Origin: an uncultured Marinifilum sp.
GTDB taxonomy: Bacteria; Bacteroidota; Bacteroidia; Bacteroidales; Marinifilaceae
Length of the DNA stretch: 64,000 nucleotides
Assembly: GCF_963677195.1 (NCBI RefSeq)
Contig: NZ_OY781918.1
Location: forward strand, 3,522,923 to 3,586,922
Direction: 5' to 3'
Position numbers and translations under genes: made by a program. The notes under the pieces are model-generated. The model made no database searches. It worked only from the letters and a program-made list of their open reading frames with translations, and was not told the origin of the DNA. Below, piece by piece: positions 53,808 to 62,336 of the stretch. Position 1 is the first letter of the stretch, and each line of letters begins with the position of its first letter.

Positions 53808-56381
53808 ATGAGAAAACTAGGCAATTATTTAATTGTATTGTTCCTGCTTATAGGAAATTTAGTTAATGCCCAAAGCTGGAAAGATCCCAATGCAAACATC
53901 AACGATCGTGTTGAAGATCTGTTATCAAAATTAACACTGGAAGAAAAAATAAGCTATTGCGGATCAAGAATCCCAGAAATAAAACGATTGGGTATTCCCT
54001 ATTTTGAATGGTATGGTGAAGCTCTTCATGGAATTATTGCCTGGAACTGCACACAATTCCCACAAAATATTGCCATGGGAAGTACATGGAATCCCGATTT
54101 AATGTTTAATGTTGCCACAGCCGTATCGAATGAAGCCAGAGCTTTAAAGAACAAAGGTGAAAAAGAAGTTATGATGTTCTCTCCCACTGTGAATATGGCT
54201 CGTGACCCACGCTGGGGACGTAATGGAGAATGCTACAGCGAAGACCCTTTTCTAATGTCGGAAACAGCACGTATGTATATTCGCGGTATGCAAGGCAACG
54301 ACCCCAAATACACAAAAACAGTAACTACAGTAAAACACTATGTTGCAAACAACGTGGATAAAGGTCGTGAAAAGCATCAATCATACATTAATAAAAAAGA
54401 CCTGTACGAATACTATTTTCCAGCCTACAAAACCTGCCTTGTAGACGAAGAAGCAACTGGAATTATGACCGGCTTAAACGGTCTTAACGGCGTACCATGT
54501 TCTGCTCATAATTGGGCAGTAAATGGTGTATTGAGAAATGAATGGGGCTTTAAAGGATATGTAATTGCCGACTGGGCAGCTGTTCAGGGACTAGAAGTAA
54601 GAATGAAATATGCAAAATCACAAGCCGAAGCTGCTGCATTGGCAATAAAAGCAGGTGTCGATCAGGAATGTTTCCGAAACAATAAGAGACTAGCTCCTAT
54701 GGTAGTGGCACTAAAGCCAGCAATTAAACAAGGATTACTTACCGAAAAAGAACTTGACGTATCTGTTCGCAGATTGCTTCGCTTACGCTTTATGACAGGC
54801 GATTTCGATAATCCATCATTAAATCCATATTCAAAAATACCAACTAGCATACTCGAATGCGATGCACATAAAAAACTGGCACTTAAAGCTGCCGAACAGG
54901 CCATTGTACTTTTAAAAAATGATAATACGCTTCCTCTAAAGAAGAATATTAAAGAGCTTTCAGTTATCGGACCTTTTGCCAACAAATGCTGGATGGGAAT
55001 TTATTCTGGCCACCCAAAACACAAAGTAAGTCCGCTCGATGGATTAAAAAAGGCTACATCGGCCAAAATAAGTTATGCCAAAGGTTGTGAAGTAACTGCT
55101 AATGCCAACGATGACAAAACAATTGCAAAAGCCGTTGCTTTGGCTAAAAAATCGGAACAAGTAATTTTAGTAGTTGGAAACGACGAAAGCACTTCTACCG
55201 AAAATGTTGATCGTAAATCTTTACAGCTTCCGGGCAATCAGCACAAGCTTATTAAAGCAGTTCGGGCTGTAAACAAAAATATCATTTTAGTGCTCGTACC
55301 AAGCGGACCTACAGCAATTAAATGGGAACAAAAAAACATTCCAGCAATTGTTTGTATGTGGCCAAATGGTCAGGAACAAGGAACAGCATTGGCCAATGTC
55401 TTATTTGGCGATGTAAACCCTGGTGGAAAATTAAGTTCAACATGGTTTAAATCGGATAAGGACTTGCCCGATTTCAACGATTACAACATCCAAAGCGGAC
55501 GTACCTATATGTATTTTAAAGGCAAGCCTTTGTATCCTTTCGGTTATGGATTAAGTTACACCAATTTCGAAATTAATGATGTAAAATTGAGCAGTAATAA
55601 AGTAAAGGCTCTAGGAAATGTTCTTGTATCTGCAAAAATAACAAACACAGGTAATATGGACGGTGATGAGGTTGTTCAGGTGTATGTTCGCGATGTAAAA
55701 TCTACACAACAGGTTCCTCTAAAAGCACTAAAAGGTTTTAAACGCATTAGTGTTGCTGCCGGAAAAACAGAATCGGTTGAAATTAAACTCCCCTACGAAG
55801 CTTTTGCACATTTCGATACCATACAGAATCAATTTATGGTAGAAGGTGGTGATTTCGAAATAATGCTTGGAAACTCAAGCGAAAGCATTGCTAAAACAAT
55901 ATCCGTAAAGGTGAAAGGAGGAGCTGTACCAAACATTAAAGTAGGACAAAAAAGCGGCTACTTTAATGCCAAAGATAAGAACCGAAGTAAAAACTGGGAT
56001 TACCTGTATGATAGTAAATCGGCAATGGGTTCTTCCACTAAAAATAAAAAGGATGGCAATGCATGGATTGAGTATGAAATAACATTTGTAGATCCTGGAT
56101 TTTATGTAAACACCTGGAATGCAGAATTAAACTTTACTTCGGCTAGTAAAGAAGCAATTATTGAAGCATCAATGGAAGGAGCAACAATTGGTAAGTACAC
56201 CATATTAAATAAGCAGCTTGTAATGCCAATAAAAATTCCAATTCCCCCAGAATACGGAAAACCTGTTCGACTTAAAATAAAAACCCTGAGTGGTGAAGTA
56301 AATCATCAATCCATTAAAATAATTCCTCCGGGGAATAAAAAGCCTTTTGTTATTACTAAAGTGGTTGCTAAATCGAAATAA
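53808..56381 (+). CDS. GH3 beta-glycosidase, secreted
   Basis: This 857-residue protein has a signal peptide ending near VNAQ. The GH3 N-domain includes FEWYGEALHG, RDPRWGRNGECYSEDP, KHYVANN (176-182) and nucleophile Asp255 in GYVIADWAAVQG. The C-domain carries LPLKKNIKELSVIGPFAN, and a fibronectin-III-like domain starts near DEVVQVYVRD. An extra C-terminal ~150 residues (AWIEYEITFVDPGFYVNTW) look like a carbohydrate-binding beta-sandwich. It releases terminal glucose, xylose or similar from oligosaccharides made by its neighbours. Confidence 0.9.
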   Translation: MRKLGNYLIVLFLLIGNLVNAQSWKDPNANINDRVEDLLSKLTLEEKISYCGSRIPEIKRLGIPYFEWYGEALHGIIAWNCTQFPQNIAMGSTWNPDLMFNVATAVSNEARALKNKGEKEVMMFSPTVNMARDPRWGRNGECYSEDPFLMSETARMYIRGMQGNDPKYTKTVTTVKHYVANNVDKGREKHQSYINKKDLYEYYFPAYKTCLVDEEATGIMTGLNGLNGVPCSAHNWAVNGVLRNEWGFKGYVIADWAAVQGLEVRMKYAKSQAEAAALAIKAGVDQECFRNNKRLAPMVVALKPAIKQGLLTEKELDVSVRRLLRLRFMTGDFDNPSLNPYSKIPTSILECDAHKKLALKAAEQAIVLLKNDNTLPLKKNIKELSVIGPFANKCWMGIYSGHPKHKVSPLDGLKKATSAKISYAKGCEVTANANDDKTIAKAVALAKKSEQVILVVGNDESTSTENVDRKSLQLPGNQHKLIKAVRAVNKNIILVLVPSGPTAIKWEQKNIPAIVCMWPNGQEQGTALANVLFGDVNPGGKLSSTWFKSDKDLPDFNDYNIQSGRTYMYFKGKPLYPFGYGLSYTNFEINDVKLSSNKVKALGNVLVSAKITNTGNMDGDEVVQVYVRDVKSTQQVPLKALKGFKRISVAAGKTESVEIKLPYEAFAHFDTIQNQFMVEGGDFEIMLGNSSESIAKTISVKVKGGAVPNIKVGQKSGYFNAKDKNRSKNWDYLYDSKSAMGSSTKNKKDGNAWIEYEITFVDPGFYVNTWNAELNFTSASKEAIIEASMEGATIGKYTILNKQLVMPIKIPIPPEYGKPVRLKIKTLSGEVNHQSIKIIPPGNKKPFVITKVVAKSK

Positions 56382-56399
56382 AAAAGTAAAACTATACGT

Positions 56400-57284
56400 A
56401 TGAAAACAAAATACACATTACTATTTTTTGTAATGCTGGCACTTACTTTGGGCAACTCGTATGCCCAAAGTTGGGGCTACAATAACAACCGAATCGCCAT
56501 AAGTTTCGACGGCAACAGTGCTCCCGATTATCAATACAAATGGCCTATAGGTGACCCTGACGATTGGGGTGCTTCTGCGGCAAGCCTTGCAATAATAGCA
56601 AAATTAGGTTTACAAGATCAATTGGTACATTGTTCCTATAATAATTTTATTGATGCACCTGCAGGGCCCGACAGCAAAAATCAAAATAAGATAAGTTGCG
56701 ATGGTGCAATCAGCAGATGGCATTTTAATGCAAACATTTTTTATGATGTTACAACACAATTGGAGGAGGCTAAAACAAATTTAGCCTCTGAAATGGCTTC
56801 ATCTACCGCCGATAATCCTCTTTACTTTATGCATGCAGGCTTATCGGAGTTTGTGTATCAGGCAGTAAAAAAAGCAATCGATATGGGCGGATTGGAAGCG
56901 CTTAAGCATGTGAAACTTGTTTCACACAGTGGTTTTAATGAAAATGAAACCCGCAGAGACTGGCATCATACATGGAGTGATATTCAGGAACTTTGTGGCA
57001 ACAGAATTCAATATCATAAAATTATAGACCAAAATGCTTGTGGTAAACCAGATGTTTTGTGGTGTTCAGGAAAAGATTTTTCGCCCTGGTATTGGATGCG
57101 CGACCATCAAGACGAAGGAATTCGCTTTTTGTACAAAAGAGCACAAGCACACAAAGCTGGCAAAGCCGATATCTCGGATGCAGGCATGTTATTTTGGCTA
57201 TTTACCGGAGATGAAAATGGAAGCCCAGAAAAATTTAAACGCTTTTTAGGTAATGGGATAAACATCGAATCCCGCTGGGATTAA
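56400..57284 (+). CDS. Secreted protein with a nucleoside-hydrolase-like Asp motif
   Basis: This 294-residue protein has a signal peptide ending at SYAQS. The mature start RIAISFDGNSAPDY, then IGDPDDWGASAASLAIIAKLG resembles the Asp-rich first motif of nucleoside hydrolases (DxDxxxDD), and HVKLVSHSGFNENE could be a later motif. I am not sure of the fold. The gene follows GH3 by 18 bp, so it belongs to the glycosidase operon. Its last codons (INIESRWD) are encoded by the start of the first ~200-bp repeat unit, so the C-terminus may have been remade by the repeat. Confidence 0.6.
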   Translation: MKTKYTLLFFVMLALTLGNSYAQSWGYNNNRIAISFDGNSAPDYQYKWPIGDPDDWGASAASLAIIAKLGLQDQLVHCSYNNFIDAPAGPDSKNQNKISCDGAISRWHFNANIFYDVTTQLEEAKTNLASEMASSTADNPLYFMHAGLSEFVYQAVKKAIDMGGLEALKHVKLVSHSGFNENETRRDWHHTWSDIQELCGNRIQYHKIIDQNACGKPDVLWCSGKDFSPWYWMRDHQDEGIRFLYKRAQAHKAGKADISDAGMLFWLFTGDENGSPEKFKRFLGNGINIESRWD

Positions 57285-58057
57285 CACAGATAACACAAAG
57301 AGAATAATTACACAATCCATTAAAACCAATAATCACAAAAATCACCGATTTACAGAGAAAAAAACAGAATCCAGAAGATTCAAATGTTTATAGAAAATTC
57401 GATACAACATAGAATGTGACCCCTCAGGGGTCAAATAAGCCTAGCTTGAATCATTTGCTATAAACATCAAATCCCGCTGGGATTAGCACATACAACATAA
57501 AGAGAATAATTGCACAATCCATTAACAACAAAGACAAAAATCACAGATTTACAAAGAAAAAACAGAATCCAGAGGATTCAAATGTTTGTAGAGAATTTGA
57601 TACAACATAGAATGTGACCCCGATGGGGTCAAACACCCCTACCTTTAATCATTTGCTATAAACATCAAATCCCGCTGGGATTAGCACATACAACATAAAG
57701 AAAATAATTGCACAATCCATTAACATCAAAGACAAAAATCACAGATTTACAGAGAAAAAAAACAGAATCCAGAGGATTCAAATGTTTGTAGAAAATTTGA
57801 TACTACACAGAATATGACCCCAGCGGGGTCAAACACCCCTAGCTTTAATCATTGCTATAGACATCAAATCCCGCTGGGAGTATTACAAACAACATAAAAG
57901 GAATAATTACAAAATCCATTAACAACAAGCACAAAAATCACTAATTTACAGAGAAAAAAGAAGAATCCAGAGGATTCAAATGTTTGTAGAGAATTTGATA
58001 CAACATAGAATATGACCCCGATGGGGTCAAATACCCCTAGCTTGAATCATTGCTCGA
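57258..58057. repeat. Four tandem ~200-bp units, each with three short hairpins
   Basis: Units begin at 57258, 57460, 57658 and 57857 (periods 202, 198, 199). Each has the stem AATCCC/GGGATT (loop GCT), then an A-rich part with CACAAAAATCAC-like text, the stem GAATCC/GGATTC (altered in unit 1), and GACCCC/GGGGTC with differing loops (TCA, GAT, AGC, GAT), then CTTTAATCATTTGCTATAAA. The stems are kept while loops vary. A single relative lies at 10360-10425. It looks like a REP-type element array; no coding potential is credible. Confidence 0.8.
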
Positions 58058-58250
58058 AAACACAATTTTCGCTTTCTATTTCTTCTCAAGCTATGAAACG
58101 TAAGAATTTTTGATAAATTTAAAATGGAAATAAAACTCATTTTGCAGCCAATTGCATACCTAAATAAATATGCATGCATTTGCCTATAAAAATTAAATTT
58201 CCAGAGCTATTTTTACAAACAAAAAGCAAACCTTAACTAAGCGATAGTAA

Positions 58251-59063
58251 ATGAAAGTTGCTGCAGTACCTATAAAATCAGTTATTGGAAATCTTGACTT
58301 TAATTTAAATGAAACCATTAAATGGCTCACCAAACTAAGTGCTCAAAATGTTGATTTTGTACTTTTTCCAGAAATGAACCTGACAGGCTACACCAAGAAT
58401 ATTGAAATAATTAAAGATGCTAATTGCAGAAAAGAACATATTTTTAATTGTTTACAAAAAGCTTCCTCTGATTTAAATATAGCTTTTGCAGTAGGCTTTC
58501 CCGAACAGGTAGATATGAAATACTACATATCGCAAATACTATTTGACAATGGAAAAATTGCAGGCATCCATCATAAAACACATTTAGGTCCAAGCGAAAC
58601 GAATACATTTACATCTGGAAATGAAATTGATGTTTTTAATGTAGGAGAACATTTTATAGGCATGCAATTGTGCTACGAATCGCATTTCCCGATAGTAAGC
58701 AGCATACAGGCACAACTAAATGCTACTGTTTTAACTTACTCTTTTGCTTCGCCAAAAGAAGACTCTGCAACAAAACTCGACCGATTTGAACAATTTTTAT
58801 GTACCCGAGCCTACGATAATTCCTCTTATGTAATGGCCTGTAATTTAAATAGTGTATCCGATAAAGGAACACTTATTCCGGGTTTAAGTATTATTATCGA
58901 TCCCAAGGGAAAAATAATATCTAAATCTTTAGAAAACAACATAAGTATATGCATTATCGATAATGAGCAATTAAACAAAATTCGAAACTCAAAAATGGCA
59001 TGGTTTAACAAACATAGCCGTAATGATTTATATGCAAAATATTATACTAATGAACTGATGTAA
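58251..59063 (+). CDS. Carbon-nitrogen hydrolase (nitrilase superfamily)
   Basis: This 270-residue protein has the catalytic triad of the superfamily: Glu41 in FPEMNLTGY, Lys109 in HHKTHLGPSE and Cys141 in MQLCYESHFP. FASPKEDSATKLDRFEQFLCTRAYDNSSYVMACN is the normal family follow-on in two parts. It hydrolyses a C-N bond in an amide or carbamoyl compound; which one is not clear. No signal peptide. It lies just after the repeat array with a 190-bp gap that holds nothing evident. Confidence 0.87.
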   Translation: MKVAAVPIKSVIGNLDFNLNETIKWLTKLSAQNVDFVLFPEMNLTGYTKNIEIIKDANCRKEHIFNCLQKASSDLNIAFAVGFPEQVDMKYYISQILFDNGKIAGIHHKTHLGPSETNTFTSGNEIDVFNVGEHFIGMQLCYESHFPIVSSIQAQLNATVLTYSFASPKEDSATKLDRFEQFLCTRAYDNSSYVMACNLNSVSDKGTLIPGLSIIIDPKGKIISKSLENNISICIIDNEQLNKIRNSKMAWFNKHSRNDLYAKYYTNELM

Positions 59064-59105
59064 TTTATCCCCATAAGAGATAAAATACGAACTAAAAGAT
59101 TAAGT

Positions 59106-59294
59106 ATGAAACTAAATATTTGGCATTCCATATTAATAACTTTAATCACTCTTTGGAGTTTGAGAACAGAAGAAAAAAGAAGCGAAATACTAGATGGCAA
59201 TCCTATTTTGTACTTAATCTTATTAACCTGTATGGTAAGTTGGTTTGTATATTTTATGCAATTACACAAAAGAAAGAAGCTTAAAAAGAAATAA
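59106..59294 (+). CDS. Small membrane protein
   Basis: This 62-residue protein has a hydrophobic start (IWHSILITLITLW), a polar middle (EEKRSEILDG), a membrane segment (LYLILLTCMVSWFVYFM) and a lysine-rich tail. It starts 42 bp after the hydrolase stop and ends just before a terminator, which supports a real gene at the end of that transcript. No family is recognised. Confidence 0.5.
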   Translation: MKLNIWHSILITLITLWSLRTEEKRSEILDGNPILYLILLTCMVSWFVYFMQLHKRKKLKKK

Positions 59295-59298
59295 AACA

Positions 59299-59320
59299 AA
59301 AGCCAGCTCACACTGGCTTT
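59299..59320. terminator. Terminator after the small membrane protein
   Basis: AAAGCCAG (59299-59306) and CTGGCTTT (59313-59320) pair around a 6-nt loop. CTTCATCTTA follows. It is only a few bases past the stop at 59294. Confidence 0.7.
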
Positions 59321-59627
59321 CTTCATCTTAGTAAATTTTAGCTAATGCACAATTCTATCGCCTTGCTTGGGTTTATCAAAAACCACACGATGGAATCTGC
59401 AGCATCAATGTAAAAATCTCATAAGCTGCGGTTCATTAGCTTATGGAGAGTTTTACAAAAGAAAAATAAAGAGATCAAAGAATATGATCTGAAGCTTATT
59501 AACAAGTTTTTATAAATAAAAATCACAAACAGTTGCCCAATTAGAAAACAAATTCACTATTTTTATTTAGTTTAATTCCAGATATGGATAATGATGAATT
59601 TTTCAGTCACAAATTAAATTAAACTTT
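59321..59627. other. Intergenic stretch with a short gene remnant
   Basis: On the minus strand a ~20-codon tail, RFHRVVFDKPKQGDRIVH, ends at a TAG near 59341-59343 and is cut off upstream by a TGA. It may be the end of a lost gene. A stem CATAAGCT/AGCTTATG lies near 59430-59455. No full gene is seen. Confidence 0.3.
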
Positions 59628-61274
59628 ATGGCGCAATTTATATATAAGAAAAAGCCTCAGTCTTTTTCCTTTCAGAACATAAAAGGTTTTGCTTCACCCA
59701 TTACCGTATTATATGGTGGAAAAACGGGCAACTCAAAATTTATTGCAGAACAATTAAAAGAGCAATTTCAAAAATACGAATTGTATCCTTCTGTAATTAG
59801 CATGAACGATTATGATCTTAATCAATTGCCAAACGAGAAGTATCTTTTTATTGTTATAAGTACTCGCGGAGAAGGTGAGCCACCAGCACAGGCAAAAGCT
59901 TTTTACAAGCACTTATTTGGTAAACAGCTTAGCCACTTGCCTAATCTTAACTATTCTGTATGCGCTTTGGGCGATTCTAGCTATCAAAATTTCTGTAAGA
60001 CTGGTAAGGATATCGATTCACAATTGAAAAAGCTTGGAGCTAAAGCTTATATCCCTATAATAAAATGCGATTTGGCTTTTAAAACAAAAGCGGAATTTTG
60101 GGCATCATCATTACTAAATAAGTTCCAAAACAAACTAAATGGTGATAAGCTGGATTTAAAATTTGGAACGCCTGAAACAGGTCCGACTTTTACCCTTCGG
60201 GTTAAGGATAAATACCCTCTTACCAGTAAACAATCTACATGCGAAATTAGTCATCTAATTCTGCAAACCAATCATCCTGATTTCACATATCAGCCTGGTG
60301 ATTCTCTCCGAATTAAGCCTAAAAACCCTTATTCTCTGGTTGTTAAAATTATGCTTTTGCAGAATTATTCGCACGATACAATTGTGAGGTATAAAGATAA
60401 AAAAAAGAGTATTGAAGAATTATTGGTTACCAAGTTGGAATTAACCAATTTAAGCAAAGATGTGCTAAAAGCTTATTTGCAGCATACAGGAAATAAAGAT
60501 TTACAAAGCTTGCTTAAGAACGAAAGCAGATTATTTAAATACCTTCAGCTAGCCGATGTGTACGATATGTTACACGATTTTCCCTCTCAAATCGAAGCTC
60601 AGGATTTATGTCTTATTCTCGATAAAATAAATCGCAGAGAATATTCTATAGCATCTAGCGCAAGTAAAACTCCAAACGAAATTCACTTGTGTGTAAAACA
60701 ATTTAATTACTCCCTATTTAATCGTAATCGGATAGGTGCTTGTTCTTCGTATATAAACAAAGGCTTACAAGTAAATTCCAGTCTTAAAGCACAGCTTATT
60801 CCGAACAATAATTTCCGATTACCAAAAGATGATAAGCCAATTATAATGATTGGTGCAGGAACGGGAATTGCACCTTTTATTTCATTTATGAATGAAAGAA
60901 ATGCCTTAAACTCAAAAGCTAACAATTGGTTAATATTTGGTGAAAAACAAAAAAAACATGATTTCTTATACCAGAAGGAACTAGAATCTTTTATGAAAAA
61001 TGGCATTTTAAATAAAATGGATTTAGCATTTTCTCGCGATAAAGCAAAAAAAGTTTACGTACAAGATATACTTGCACTTAAGGGAAAAGAAATATATCAA
61101 TGGCTCGAAAATGGAGCTCACTTTTATATTTGTGGATCTATTGCCATGGGAAAATCCGTTTTACGCAATCTTTTATTATTGGTCGAGAAAGAAGGAAAAT
61201 ATAGTAAAAACGAAGCTTATAACTATATTGAAAATATGAAGCAATCTTTACGTTTACACGAAGATTTGTATTAA
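59628..61274 (+). CDS. Diflavin reductase (sulfite reductase flavoprotein-like)
   Basis: This 548-residue protein has a flavodoxin domain (FMN: VLYGGKTGNSKFIAEQL; STRGEGEPPAQAKAFYKHL; CALGDSSYQNFC) and a ferredoxin-NADP-reductase domain (FAD: RREYSIASSAS; NADPH: MIGAGTGIAPFISFMNER), ending with AYNYIENMKQSLRLHEDLY. It passes electrons from NADPH via FAD and FMN, as CysJ does to the haem subunit of sulfite reductase. No haem subunit is in the window. The sulfite-handling genes at 1-9700 make sulfite reductase a fair guess, but other partners are possible. Confidence 0.85.
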   Translation: MAQFIYKKKPQSFSFQNIKGFASPITVLYGGKTGNSKFIAEQLKEQFQKYELYPSVISMNDYDLNQLPNEKYLFIVISTRGEGEPPAQAKAFYKHLFGKQLSHLPNLNYSVCALGDSSYQNFCKTGKDIDSQLKKLGAKAYIPIIKCDLAFKTKAEFWASSLLNKFQNKLNGDKLDLKFGTPETGPTFTLRVKDKYPLTSKQSTCEISHLILQTNHPDFTYQPGDSLRIKPKNPYSLVVKIMLLQNYSHDTIVRYKDKKKSIEELLVTKLELTNLSKDVLKAYLQHTGNKDLQSLLKNESRLFKYLQLADVYDMLHDFPSQIEAQDLCLILDKINRREYSIASSASKTPNEIHLCVKQFNYSLFNRNRIGACSSYINKGLQVNSSLKAQLIPNNNFRLPKDDKPIIMIGAGTGIAPFISFMNERNALNSKANNWLIFGEKQKKHDFLYQKELESFMKNGILNKMDLAFSRDKAKKVYVQDILALKGKEIYQWLENGAHFYICGSIAMGKSVLRNLLLLVEKEGKYSKNEAYNYIENMKQSLRLHEDLY

Positions 61275-61316
61275 AACACAGCTTTATTATTTAAGGAATA
61301 AATTAAATACCAAATT

Positions 61317-61360
61317 AAAATACACCCACAAAGTAAAATCTAACTTTATGGGTGTATTTT
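61317..61360. terminator. Bidirectional terminator between reductase and trpA
   Basis: AAAATACACCCA (61317-61328) and TGGGTGTATTTT (61349-61360) are complementary, extended inward by AAAGT/ACTTT after one mismatch. It lies between convergent genes and is flanked by A/T runs. Confidence 0.8.
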
Positions 61361-61391
61361 ATTGGGCTATCTTTACTAATTCTACTAAATT

Positions 61392-62150
61392 TTAAAATAA
61401 GCTATCAATAAAATCAACAGCATTGCCCTTTTCCAAAGCCTTAATAAAGGCAGTTCCAATAATGGCACCATTAGAAAAACTAGCTGCATGCCGAAAGCTC
61501 TGCTTATCGCGAATTCCAAAACCAATTAATGATGGAATATCCAGATTAGCAACTTTCCTGAAATAAGCTTCCCTCTCCTTACTCTGCTCTACTGCACCAC
61601 CCGTGGTTGCCGAGGTAGAAACCATGTATAGAAAACCTTTGGCAGCTTTTTCAATTTTCTTCATGCGCCAATCGGTAGTCTCAGGTGTTATTAGCAATAC
61701 ATTGTATACGCCAGTATCTTCAAACCTAGCCTTGTAGTCTTCTTCGTACTCTTCCAAAGGCAAATCGGGTAAAATTACACCATCAACTCCTACCTTTTGG
61801 CATTCTGCAAGAAAAGCATCTACACCAAATTTGTAAACAGTGTTCCAATAACCCATCAAAATCAAAGGCATTGTAATGGTTTGTCTAGCTACTTTTAGCT
61901 GATCAAATAGCAATTTTAAACTCATGCCATTGTCTAAGGCTTGTTTTGCAGCAGTCTGTATGACTGGTCCATCAGCCAAAGGGTCTGAAAAAGGAATACC
62001 AATTTCCACCAAATCAACACCTTTATCCTGCAAAAGTTGTAAAGTTGGAAGTGTATCTTCCAGTTTTGGATATCCCGCAGGAAAATAAATCGATAAAATG
62101 TCTTTTCCTTTATTTTGAAATAATTGATCTATTCTGTTCATGATAAACAA
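61392..62150 (-). CDS. trpA: Tryptophan synthase alpha subunit
   Basis: This 252-residue protein has active-site Glu49 and Asp60 in VDLVEIGIPFSDPLADGPVIQ, DGVILPDLPLEEYEEDY, and the C-terminal GFGIRDKQSFRHAASFSNGAIIGTAFIKAL. It splits indole-3-glycerol phosphate to indole and triose phosphate, passing indole to TrpB. Starts at Met1 or Met4. It is 177 bp after trpB on the same strand, a gap that holds an AT-rich inverted repeat. Confidence 0.95.
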   Translation of the reverse strand: MFIMNRIDQLFQNKGKDILSIYFPAGYPKLEDTLPTLQLLQDKGVDLVEIGIPFSDPLADGPVIQTAAKQALDNGMSLKLLFDQLKVARQTITMPLILMGYWNTVYKFGVDAFLAECQKVGVDGVILPDLPLEEYEEDYKARFEDTGVYNVLLITPETTDWRMKKIEKAAKGFLYMVSTSATTGGAVEQSKEREAYFRKVANLDIPSLIGFGIRDKQSFRHAASFSNGAIIGTAFIKALEKGNAVDFIDSLF

Positions 62151-62162
62151 TGAATAATTAAC

Positions 62163-62336
62163 AATGAGTAATTAATAATTTACTTAATCCCAATTGTTAA
62201 CTGTTAATTACTAATTCTCTTAATTTATACTATCCTCCTCTACCTATCGACACCACAAGAACTTTCGGGATCTCCTAAAGAAGAAGGATTTTAAATTGGC
62301 AACCTTTTCGTAATTATTAGTTCTTAATTACTCATT
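62163..62336. repeat. AT-rich inverted repeat between trpB and trpA
   Basis: AATGAGTAATTAA (62163-62175) and its exact complement (62324-62336) lie 148 bp apart; the right arm covers the trpB stop. Nearby copies of GTTAATTA/TAATTAAC text fill the gap. Such TAATTA-type intergenic repeats occur in Bacteroidota. No gene lies in the gap. Confidence 0.4.

Noticed and set aside
57285..58057. CRISPR or coding repeat in the four-unit array
   Set aside because: Units are ~200 bp with three internal hairpins and no unique spacers, and stops fall in all frames.
59042..59326. A 94-residue minus-strand membrane protein
   Set aside because: It lies opposite the small plus-strand gene, overlaps its terminator and the hydrolase end, and its hydrophobicity is explained by AT-rich antisense text.
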